A stretch of 12,007 bases of DNA, from assembly GCA_947629215.1 (NCBI GenBank), contig CANRCU010000039.1, positions 1 through 12,007 of the forward strand. The letters are read 5' to 3'. Origin of the DNA: an uncultured Clostridia bacterium. Its GTDB lineage: Bacteria > Bacillota > Clostridia > Lachnospirales > CAG-274. Made by a program: the position numbers and the translations under genes. The notes beneath the pieces are model-generated. The model worked only from the letters and a program-made list of their open reading frames with translations. It was not told the origin of the DNA and did not search any database. Shown here in pieces: positions 1 to 6,093 of the stretch (the first letter of the stretch is position 1; each line of letters starts with the position of its first letter).

Positions 1-1124
1 AACGATATGCGGATATGGTCTTCATAGCCGAATACATCCGACGGCACGACCGCAACATTGTAGCGTTCAAACAATATCTTTGCAATATCTCCCGCCGTTT
101 CCATGACTATATCGCCGATATTACGTCCAAGCAATTTTGATACATCCACAAACACATAAAAAGCACCTTTTGAAAGCAGACAGCTTAAATAAGGTATATC
201 GGATATTCTTTGAGCAATATAATCGCGCCTGTGTTCAAACTGTTTAAGCATAGCGTCGGCATCTTCGTCGGCAAATTTCAAAGCCGCAACAGCAGCTTTT
301 TGAGCAATAGAATTGATATTTGAAGTACTGTTTGACTGTATATTTGCAATTGCCTCTGCCGCTTCGCTGCAAGAGGCTGTAAAGCCGACTCTCCACCCCG
401 TCATTGCATAACTTTTGGAGAGGCCGCCTATAACTATCGTTCTTTCTTTTATATCTTCGCCAAGTGAGGCAATGCTGCAATATTTAAGTTTTTTGCTGTA
501 AATAAGCTTGCTGTATATCTCATCGGAAATTATGTAAAGCTCGTTTTCGACCGCAAACCTGCCTATACCAAGCAATTCCTCCGCCGAGTAGACCATACCC
601 GTAGGATTGTTCGGGCTGTTTATTATTACAGCTTTTGTTCTGTCGGAAAGCGCAGCGGCAAGTTCGTCTGTCTGCACACGGAAACCGTTTGATTTTTTTG
701 TTTTTACAACAACGGGTACTCCGTAACACATTTTTATGATGTCTATATAGCTGTTCCAATAAGGCGCAGGCACTATGACCTCGTCACCGGGATCGAGTAT
801 AGCCCCAAAGGCATTTTTCAAAGCATGTTTGCTGCCGTTGCTGACAACTATCTGCGTATAGTCATATTTCAGACCGTATCCACCAAGGTAATCGGCAAAA
901 GCCTGCCTTAACTCCGTTATGCCTGCATACGGTGTATAATGCGTAAAATTTTCCTCCAAAGCCTGTACTGCCGCTTTTTTGACAATATCGGGGGTATTGA
1001 AATCCGGCTCGCCTGCGCTGAAATCAATTATATCCACGCCCTGTTTTCTCTTTTCAGCCACTATTTCCGCCATTCTCAGTGTAGGCGACGGGCAAATCTC
1101 CGCTGCAATTTTTGACAATTTCAT
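1..1124 (-). CDS. PLP-dependent aminotransferase, class I/II (AspC/PatA-like), C-terminus cut by window edge
   Basis: A fold-type I PLP enzyme that transfers amino groups between an amino acid and a 2-oxo acid in the cytoplasm; the family includes aspartate and aromatic aminotransferases. About 374 residues are visible; members are usually near 390, so only about 20-30 C-terminal residues are missing. The visible signs are an N-terminal KLS...PSPTL segment, then FSAGEPDFNTP, SNGSKHAL for cofactor phosphate contacts, SPNNPTG, ISDEIYSKLIY, and GLSKSYAMTGWRVGF, whose lysine (about residue 237, codon 416-414) should form the Schiff base. The active-site arginine that binds the substrate carboxylate would be near DHIRIS at the cut end. 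Start choice: an ATG at 1130 also lies in frame, but AAGGCGG at 1140-1134 is 9 nt from the ATG at 1124 and only 3 nt from 1130, so 1124 is preferred. The exact substrate cannot be told from the sequence. Confidence 0.93.
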   Translation of the reverse strand, partial: MKLSKIAAEICPSPTLRMAEIVAEKRKQGVDIIDFSAGEPDFNTPDIVKKAAVQALEENFTHYTPYAGITELRQAFADYLGGYGLKYDYTQIVVSNGSKHALKNAFGAILDPGDEVIVPAPYWNSYIDIIKMCYGVPVVVKTKKSNGFRVQTDELAAALSDRTKAVIINSPNNPTGMVYSAEELLGIGRFAVENELYIISDEIYSKLIYSKKLKYCSIASLGEDIKERTIVIGGLSKSYAMTGWRVGFTASCSEAAEAIANIQSNSTSNINSIAQKAAVAALKFADEDADAMLKQFEHRRDYIAQRISDIPYLSCLLSKGAFYVFVDVSKLLGRNIGDIVMETAGDIAKILFERYNVAVVPSDVFGYEDHIRIS

Positions 1125-1272
1125 TATCATACACCGCCTTTTAAATGATATTCGTACTTCGCATACGCTATGTACTCATAACCGATGGTTTCCGAAACAA
1201 CAGTAAATACCCACAGCCTAAGAAACGGGTTTTACTTGTCGGTTAGATTCTTAATACTTCATCACCTATTTT

Positions 1273-1301
1273 ATTATAACATAAAAGACTATATTTTTCA
1301 A
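1273..1301 (-). promoter_or_regulatory. Promoter of the aminotransferase gene, with a leader of about 140 nt
   Basis: On the minus strand there is TTGAAA (1301-1296), a 17-bp spacer, and a perfect TATAAT (1278-1273). Transcription would start near 1266 and leave a leader of about 140 nt before the ATG at 1124. The leader contains a short dyad CATAGCGTATG near 1163-1173, but I recognise no known riboswitch or T-box in it. Confidence 0.7.
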
Positions 1302-1428
1302 GTATCATATATCGGAAATAATAATACACGGCATACGCTGTACACAAAACGGGATGCAGTTTAGTATAAAAACCAAAATAACGGCAGAGAACGCCGCAAA
1401 AAGATTTTTATACCGGTCTTAAAATCAA

Positions 1429-1551
1429 TTATTTTTTCATGATTTTCCTTCCGTTTGAATATGTTTGTTCCTCTATGTACTTTATTTCGGTGTCTTCCGA
1501 AAAGATTTTTGTTAGCGACAAATGGACCCTTTGTACAGTTATATCACCTCG
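1429..1551 (-). pseudogene. Possible remnant of a small ORF (about 36 codons) behind a degenerate start
   Basis: On the minus strand, CGAGGTGATAT (1551-1541) resembles a ribosome binding site. It is followed in frame by 36 open codons (1539-1432) and a TAA at 1431-1429. The peptide is charged, with KIFSEDTEIKYIEEQ in the middle and RKIMKK at the end. There is no ATG where expected: the start position reads ACT. The same RBS-like string recurs at 3713-3703, there followed by ATG CTT AAA AGT TAA, and the two line up codon for codon (ACT/ATG, GTA/CTT, CAA/AAA, AGG/AGT). This suggests a small gene broken or duplicated at the ends of the repeat block. I do not recognise the peptide, and it may be chance open frame. 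The remainder of 1302-1592 shows only a weak dyad (CGGC/GCCG, 1382-1396). Confidence 0.25.
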
Positions 1552-1630
1552 TGATCGTATTTAATATTATTGAATGGGTGGTAGCCAAAGCATTAACTGA
1601 TAGTATAGGATTTTAGATGCTAATAGTTAA

Positions 1631-1677
1631 ATATATCACTAATAGTATCGAAATATTTGATACTATTAGTGATATAT
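1631..1677. repeat. Perfect 19-bp inverted repeat within the array
   Basis: ATATATCACTAATAGTATC (1631-1649) and GATACTATTAGTGATATAT (1659-1677) are exact reverse complements around a 9-nt loop. It is a type B member of the array in which the usual TTACT/AGTAA has become TCACT/AGTGA. Both arms carry the matching change, so pairing is kept. Confidence 0.9.
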
Positions 1678-1752
1678 GTTGCCGGTATTGTTGGCTTTGT
1701 TAGACTTAGGGTGTTTGTTATGATTTATAAATGTAAGAAATTATCGCCAAAT
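1678..1752. repeat. Island type alpha, copy 1
   Basis: Non-palindromic stretch between hairpin runs. It carries CTTAGGGTGTTTGTTATGAT (1705-1724) and later AAATTATCGCCAAA, followed directly by a type A hairpin. The same strings in the same order occur at 3391-3474, where 35 extra bases sit between them. A degraded copy is at about 1937-1980. Confidence 0.7.
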
Positions 1753-1936
1753 TTAACTATTAGTATCATAACTTCGATGCTAATAGTTTATTATTTAACT
1801 AATAGTATTATATTTTCGATGCTATTAGTTAATTATTTAACTATTAGTATTAATATTTTTGACGCTAATAGTTGTTTGTGTTTACTGATAGTATAATTTT
1901 TCTTGATGCGATTAGTAAACATTTATAACTATTATT

Positions 1937-1980
1937 ATTGTTGAGGGTTATTGCGCTTGAGGTGTTAATGGTGATGTATA
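1937..1980. repeat. Island type alpha, degraded copy
   Basis: TATTGTTGAGGGTTATTGCG followed by CTTGAGGTGTTAATGGTGAT aligns by eye with the alpha islands at 1678 and 3365 (TATTATTGGGTGGTGTTATG, CTTAGGGTGTTTGTTATGAT). It also leads straight into a type A hairpin (1981-2018). Confidence 0.45.
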
Positions 1981-2019
1981 TTAACTATTAGTATCGTAAT
2001 TATGATGCTAATAGTTAAC

Positions 2020-2318
2020 TTTTTGTAGTTAATATTTATAGTTTAGTTACCACCCCGGGGCATTGTTCCCGGGGTAATTGTTTGTTAATACAGAACATAA
2101 TTTCCGATACCTGATGAGGTATTATATCTATTTATTAACAGATATGGTATCAAAGTAGAACAAAAAATATTTACTAATAGTATTCTAAATTTCGATACAA
2201 TTAGTAAATATACGTTAACCATTAGTATTACAAATATGATGCTAATAGTTTCAAATTTTCCGATACTATTAGTAAATATATATTAACTATTAGTATAGTA
2301 ATTGTGATACTAATAGTT
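2020..2318. repeat. Macro-unit 1 (island beta plus 3 hairpins and one single arm)
   Basis: The beta island has three internal dyads: CCCCGGG (2053-2059) / CCCGGGG (2068-2074) around GCATTGTT; ATACC/GGTAT at about 2107-2122; and ATATCT/AGATAT (2124-2145). Seven ACTAWTAGT-type motifs follow (centres 2177 to 2313). The GC dyad start-to-start distance to the next unit is 302 bp. Confidence 0.85.
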
Positions 2319-2678
2319 AACTATTTGTAGTTAATATTTATAATTTAATTATCTCCTTGGGGCATTGTTCCCATGGTAATTGTTTGTTAATACAGAACAT
2401 AACTTCCTACCTAATTAGGTATTATATCTATTTATTAACAGATATGGCATCAAAGTAAAATATTTACTAATAGTATTCTAAATTTTGGTGCAATTAGTAA
2501 ACATAGCTAACTATTAGTTTCATAAATACGATACTGATAGTTTTAAAATTTCCGATACTATTAGTAAGTGCATTTTAACTATTAGTATAAAAATTATGAT
2601 ACTAATTGTTTTGAACTTCCTGATGCTATTAGTAAATGTATGTTAACTATTAGTATCGTAATTGTGATACTAATAGTT
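2319..2678. repeat. Macro-unit 2 (expanded, 360 bp)
   Basis: Same beta island as macro-unit 1, but the GC dyad reads CCTTGGG (2355-2361) / CCCATGG (2370-2376) and the second dyad is the perfect palindrome TACCTAATTAGGTA (2408-2421). It carries ten motifs (centres 2470 to 2673) against seven in the neighbouring units, so about 70 bp (three motifs) have been gained here or lost elsewhere. Confidence 0.85.
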
Positions 2679-2969
2679 AACTATTTGTAGTCAATATTTA
2701 TAATTTAGTTATCTCCTTGGGGCATTGTTCCCATGGTAATTGTTTGTTAATACAAAACATAATTTCCTACCTGATGAGGTATTATATCTATTTATTAACA
2801 GATATGGCATCAAAGTAAAATATTTACTAATAGCATTCTAAATTTTGATGCAATTAGTAAACATAATTAACTATTAGTTTCATGAATGCGATGCTAATAG
2901 TTTTATAATTTCTGATACTATTAGCAAGTACATTTTAACTATTAGTATCGTAATCATGATACTATTAGT
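2679..2969. repeat. Macro-unit 3 (about 290 bp)
   Basis: Near-identical to macro-unit 2 without the extra three motifs. The GC dyad is at 2715-2736, ATATCT/AGATAT at 2784-2805, and motif centres run from 2830 to 2965. In its first hairpin the first arm ends TAGC and the second begins GCAATTAG, a matched C-G change. Confidence 0.85.
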
Positions 2970-3361
2970 TAACTATTTGTAGTCGATATTTATAATTTAG
3001 TTATCCTTTGTGGCATTGATTTCATGGTAATTGGTTGTTAATACAGAACATAATTTCCTACTTGATGAGGTATTATATCTATTTATTAACAGATATAGCA
3101 TCAAAGTAAAATATTTACTAATAGTATTCAAAATTTTGATACAATTAGTAAACATATGCTAACTATTAGTTTCTAAAATATGATGCTAATTGTTTTGAAT
3201 ATCCTGATACTATTAGTAAACACATATTAACTGTCAGTATCGTAATTGTGATACTAATAGTTAAATATATTACTAATAGCATCGGTTTTATTAGCGCTGA
3301 TAGTTACACATATTACTAATAGTATTGAATAATTCGATACTAATAGTAAATATATTACTAT
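2970..3361. repeat. Macro-unit 4 with extra hairpins at its end
   Basis: The beta island's GC dyad is degraded here (CCTTTGTG...TTCATGG, 3005-3027), while the ATATCT/AGATAT dyad (3075-3096) persists. Seven motifs (3121-3257) match the other units. Four more (3276, 3300, 3318, 3343) and a degenerate one near 3361 extend the run before the alpha island. Confidence 0.8.
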
Positions 3362-3364
3362 TAC

Positions 3365-3476
3365 TATTAATATTATTGGGTGGTGTTATGCTTAGGGTGT
3401 TTGTTATGATTTTAGCCGCTAAAATAATAGAAACTGTAATATATTTGATAAATATATGAAATTATCGCCAAAGTTA
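3365..3476. repeat. Island type alpha, copy 2 (long form)
   Basis: AATATTATTGGGTGGTGTTA, then CTTAGGGTGTTTGTTATGAT and AAATTATCGCC, then a type A hairpin. Relative to copy 1 it has an insertion of about 35 bp beginning TAGCCGCTA, which lies inside the odd palindrome TTTTAGCCGCTAAAA (3411-3425). Confidence 0.65.
3388..3459 (+). CDS. Possible 23-residue hydrophobic peptide
   Basis: ATG at 3388 follows GGGTGGTGTT, a weak ribosome binding site, and opens a 23-codon frame ending in TGA at 3457-3459. The peptide is mostly I, V, L, A, F with one arginine, two charged residues in the middle (K, E) and an asparagine near the end, so it could span a membrane. The alpha copy at 1705 keeps the FVMI coding part but lacks the ATG and the ribosome binding site. 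The frame lies in a repeat island and may be chance. I do not recognise it. Confidence 0.15.
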   Translation: MLRVFVMILAAKIIETVIYLINI

Positions 3477-3510
3477 ACTATTAGTATTGCAAATTCGATG
3501 CTAATAGTTT

Positions 3511-3692
3511 GCAATTTAACTTTACAGATAAAATACTTTACAAAGCTGTTAAAGAAGTATTATGTCTATTTATTAATCAATATGGTATAAAAGTAAAATA
3601 AAAAATATTTACTAATAGTATTCCGAATATTTATACTATTAGTAGACATGCGTTAACTATTAGTATCACAATTATGATACTAATAGTTAACT
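3511..3692. repeat. Degenerate macro-unit 5, right end of the array
   Basis: GAAGTATTATGTCTATTTAT and ATATGGTATAAAAGTA match the second half of the beta island, but the GC dyad is missing. It shares AAAAAATATTTACTAATAG with macro-unit 1, unlike units 2-4. Two hairpins close the array, with motif centres 3615/3639 and 3660/3683; the last has arms GTTAACTATTAGTATCA / TGATACTAATAGTTAAC. Confidence 0.75.
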
Positions 3693-3735
3693 TTTAAGCA
3701 TAATATCACCTCGAATTGTGTTTTTTATATTATTA

Positions 3736-3783
3736 GGATATGAAAGAAGTTATTAAAAAAGCTAAATAACTTCTTTCATATCC
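3736..3783. other. 19-bp perfect hairpin at the 3' side of the stalk-protein gene
   Basis: GGATATGAAAGAAGTTATT (3736-3754) and AATAACTTCTTTCATATCC (3765-3783) pair perfectly around a 10-nt loop. Read on the minus strand the loop holds TTTTTT. There is no U-run after the stem on either strand, so it is not a textbook terminator, though it probably marks the mRNA 3' end or a processing or protective structure. It does not share the array's 9-bp motif. Confidence 0.8.
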
Positions 3784-3803
3784 CAGAGACTAATGTCTCT
3801 GGG
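3782..3803. terminator. 9-bp hairpin downstream of the stalk-protein stop codon
   Basis: CCCAGAGAC (3782-3790) / GTCTCTGGG (3795-3803) with the loop TAAT. It lies 45 bp past the stop codon of the minus-strand gene and overlaps the 19-bp hairpin by two bases. A strong stem with no good U-tract, so its terminator role is inferred from its position. Confidence 0.5.
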
Positions 3804-3847
3804 TGTTAAATAATTTATTAGATATTTGAATTATTTATTTATAAATG

Positions 3848-5284
3848 TTAATTAAATTCAGAGTTTGGTCTAATAGCTGGGTCATTTTCATCAGTGACTA
3901 CTTGCGGTGAATATCTATCCCATAAAAGAGTTTGTTCACTAGTCATTCCTAAAACACCATAGTATCCAAACTTTTGTACACGATCTTTTCTTGTTTGTGA
4001 TGGGGGGACTGCATCCGTAGCATCAATCGTTGGATTTAATTGGACTGAGATACCACTCCAGTCAAAATCAATTTTCCAATTCTCAGTATCGGTATTATTG
4101 TTTGGTGAAAGTGTATATGTTACCACTCCTTCATAAGTTTTACCATATTCTAAAGGTTTACCTGGGTCAGATTTTAAAGTCCATGCAGCAAACCGTCCCC
4201 ATATTGCATCATCAGGATTACCATTACCAGATACAGGTGTAAATTTCATATAAACTGAAAAATGAATACGATTATTCATATCAGCCCACATGGTTTCCGG
4301 TAGAATTTCGTATTCACACGATGATACAAATTTATTATCTTTTACATACTTTACATAAGCTTCTGAGTAATCTTTTAAAGTAGTATAATCGGTATGCTCA
4401 AAAGATTTTAAATTAACACACTCATTCATAGTGTTAACAAAATCTGTACCTATTGTGTTGTAGTCAATATTAGTCTGGGCATCAATAAACTTATCAACAA
4501 GTTCATAAGTACCATTACTTAAAGTCTGTGGGAAATAACTGGAACCATAGACTGCTAAACCTTTTGGAGAGGGCTTATTTCCATTTTCCTTATATACAGC
4601 TTCATCCTGATACATATCTGTCATCTTGAGATTTGAAGTTGCTTTACCGGAATTATCTGAATAATAGTTTGGACCCCATGCATTGTTATACCAAATCTTC
4701 TCCTGCTGTTCATAACACCAATTAGGCACACCCTCTGCTATGTATGGGAACATACTTGCATTTGAAGGCAAGTTAGTTGTTCTGATGGCACGACCAAAGG
4801 AATCAACCTGTGCTTGCTCTATGGGTGGCACAACTTCTCCGTTTGTGGTTATTGTGACAGTTTTTGTTTCCGCATCCCAGCCAACCTGACAATCAAAAGT
4901 TTCACCAATAAATCTAAGAGGAACCATTGTTCTTTCGTTGACTATTCCGGGTGACATAGAAATTGTAACTGCGTCGCCATTAACGTATGCTAAATAGTCA
5001 TCGATAGCCAGCTTAATGGTCGTTGTTCCTTTTGTTACCGTGATTGCTCTTGTTTCTGCATTCCAATCTACAGACGCACCTAAATTCTCACTTATAACTC
5101 TAAGTGGAACTAAAGTTGTGCCATTTTCAATAAATGGATCTGTATCGGAATCAATAGTTCTGCTGTCAATTATAATGGTTGGTGTTGTGTAGCCCGCTGC
5201 ACCAACAGGAGTAATTGTTGATGCTGAAACCATTGAACACATTAATACCATACTAATGACGAGCTTTTTGTTTAATGCTTTCAT
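3848..5284 (-). CDS. Secreted protein with two copper-amine-oxidase N-terminal (stalk) repeats and an unknown C-terminal region
   Basis: 478 residues. The N-terminus (KK, then a hydrophobic stretch to about residue 21, with VGAA at 27-30) looks like a Sec signal peptide, so the protein should be exported. Residues about 35-147 hold two repeats of the PF07833-type stalk domain: VPLRVISENLGASVDWN at 59-75 and VPLRFIGETFDCQVGWD at 121-137. Such domains occur in many clostridial and bacillar surface proteins, act as structural or wall-associated modules, and do not themselves imply amine oxidase activity. Residues about 155-478 are rich in Y, W, N and D and match no family I can name. I see no LPXTG or transmembrane anchor. 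Start: AGGAGG at 5300-5295 lies 10 nt from the ATG. The gene is AT-richer than the operon to its right, which hints at accessory or acquired status. It faces away from that operon and borders the repeat array. Confidence 0.85.
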   Translation of the reverse strand: MKALNKKLVISMVLMCSMVSASTITPVGAAGYTTPTIIIDSRTIDSDTDPFIENGTTLVPLRVISENLGASVDWNAETRAITVTKGTTTIKLAIDDYLAYVNGDAVTISMSPGIVNERTMVPLRFIGETFDCQVGWDAETKTVTITTNGEVVPPIEQAQVDSFGRAIRTTNLPSNASMFPYIAEGVPNWCYEQQEKIWYNNAWGPNYYSDNSGKATSNLKMTDMYQDEAVYKENGNKPSPKGLAVYGSSYFPQTLSNGTYELVDKFIDAQTNIDYNTIGTDFVNTMNECVNLKSFEHTDYTTLKDYSEAYVKYVKDNKFVSSCEYEILPETMWADMNNRIHFSVYMKFTPVSGNGNPDDAIWGRFAAWTLKSDPGKPLEYGKTYEGVVTYTLSPNNNTDTENWKIDFDWSGISVQLNPTIDATDAVPPSQTRKDRVQKFGYYGVLGMTSEQTLLWDRYSPQVVTDENDPAIRPNSEFN

Positions 5285-5499
5285 GTACTGAAAACCTCCT
5301 TTATTTTTTGTTTATTTAACCTCATTGTATGAGAATTAACTAAATTGAAACTCCGTTATTTGGCTTGAACCGTCCGTATATATAGTTTTCAAGGTGCTTT
5401 TTTGCTATATCTTTACCGTTTTTGCCATTCGATAAATAATAAAAAAAGACCAACTTTTGTGATATATCCAAAATTGCGAGAAATACTATACCAAAAAGA

Positions 5500-5528
5500 T
5501 TGACCTTGCATTATTATGTTACCATAAT
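5500..5528 (+). promoter_or_regulatory. Candidate promoter toward the gls24-fakA-recG operon, overlapping the opposing promoter
   Basis: TTGACC (5500-5505), a 17-bp spacer, then CATAAT (5523-5528). Its -10 lies against the -10 of the opposing promoter, and each -35 lies beyond the other's start point. The first start codon of the operon is about 180 nt downstream. An A/T-rich stretch at 5639-5650 (TAATTATATAAA) might hold another start site, but I see no matching -35. The rest of 5285-5715 carries the two leaders. Confidence 0.45.
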
Positions 5529-5545
5529 ATATATACCTTTGTCAA
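5516..5545 (-). promoter_or_regulatory. Promoter for the stalk-domain gene (extended -10)
   Basis: On the minus strand there is a perfect TTGACA (5545-5540), an 18-bp spacer, and TGGTAACAT (5524-5516), an extended -10 form. It would give a leader of about 225 nt. The leader includes the stem CTTGAA/TTCAAG and a CTCAT/ATGAG hairpin shortly before the ribosome binding site; no known riboswitch was recognised. Confidence 0.5.
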
Positions 5546-5715
5546 TAAAAATTTCGGCTGTACTTCCGTAACTTTATTCAAAAATTCACTTTAATTTTTT
5601 AAAAAATATGGAAAAACCGTTCGTTTTGTGTTAAACTGTAATTATATAAAAAGAGCTTTTGCAAAATCTATAATTTACAAAACGGGTATCACTCTTGTGT
5701 TGGGAGGTAAGGTTT

Positions 5716-6075
5716 ATGGTTGCTGAAATAAAGACCGATTTAGGCAATATAACTCTGTCGGGTACGGTCATTGCCCGTGTGGCGGGTCTGGCTGCCACCG
5801 AATGTTACGGTGTTGTGGGCATGGCTGCAAAAAATATGAGGGACGGCATTGTAAGGCTGTTAAAAATAGAGAGCCTGACGCGGGGCGTTGTTGTGCGGAT
5901 AGACGATAACGTCATATCTGTCGATCTTCATGTTATTATGGAATACGGTATGAACATACCCGCTGTTTCCGAAACAATATCGTCTACCGTTAAATATAAA
6001 GTGCAGGAATTTTCGGGCTTTACGGTCGATGACGTCAATATTTTCGTTGAGGGCATAAGGGTCGACGGTAAATAA
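5716..6075 (+). CDS. Asp23/Gls24 family envelope stress response protein (YloU-like)
   Basis: 119 residues, the usual size for the Asp23/Gls24 family of small cytoplasmic or membrane-associated proteins linked to alkaline and envelope stress. The family pattern is visible: GNITLSGTVIARVAGLAATE near the start, GVVGMA, a basic segment, a beta-strand region VVVRIDDNVISVDLHVIMEYG, then VKYKVQEFSGFTVDDVNIFVEGIRV at the end. The ATG at 5716 has GGAGG (5703-5707) 8 nt upstream. An in-frame TTG at 5695 would place that ribosome binding site inside the gene, so it is rejected. It lies 18 nt before the fakA-like gene, the same pairing as yloU-yloV in Bacillus. The two proteins' functional link is inferred from this repeated neighbourhood. 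Confidence 0.92.
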   Translation: MVAEIKTDLGNITLSGTVIARVAGLAATECYGVVGMAAKNMRDGIVRLLKIESLTRGVVVRIDDNVISVDLHVIMEYGMNIPAVSETISSTVKYKVQEFSGFTVDDVNIFVEGIRVDGK

Positions 6076-6093
6076 TTTTAGGAGGAACCGAAA

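Larger units (their letters stand above)
1593..3692. repeat. Array of about 25 AT-rich hairpins built on the 9-bp motif ACTAWTAGT
   Basis: Non-coding block of roughly one-quarter GC against about 40-45% in the neighbouring genes. I count about 55 copies (exact or with one to two changes) of ACTA-W-TAGT, itself an odd palindrome. Centres lie about 19-24 bp apart within runs, for example 2177, 2201, 2222, 2245, 2269, 2290, 2313. Motifs pair into hairpins of two types: type A, TTAACTATTAGTATC / GATACTAATAGTTAA, and type B, TTTACTAATAGTATC / GATACTATTAGTAAA, each with a loop of about 8-12 nt. The hairpin at 2643-2680 has 15-bp perfect arms. Runs are separated by two island types described separately. 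Stops occur in all frames and the open stretches only translate the repeat. The function is unknown; candidates are a structured RNA, a multi-operator array, or a relic of a repeat-based mobile element. Confidence 0.9.

Noticed and set aside
1125..1267. T-box or amino-acid riboswitch ahead of the aminotransferase
   Set aside because: No T-box core sequence, no terminator/antiterminator pair, and no recognisable lysine or SAM riboswitch elements.
1657..1896. 79-codon open frame inside the array
   Set aside because: It starts at a TTG within a hairpin arm with no ribosome binding site, and its peptide is mostly translation of the repeat.
1593..3692. CRISPR array
   Set aside because: Repeats are short palindromic arms in alternating orientation with 8-12 nt similar loops. 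There are no constant 25-40 bp repeats with unique spacers, and no cas genes in the window.
1593..3692. Integron attC array
   Set aside because: No gene cassettes lie between the repeats, no conserved attC ends, and no integrase gene.
5380..5445. c-di-GMP-I riboswitch in the secreted-protein leader
   Set aside because: GGCAAA...CGG...GCAAAAAAGC on the minus strand looks faintly similar, but the GNRA-capped helix and its receptor helix cannot be drawn.
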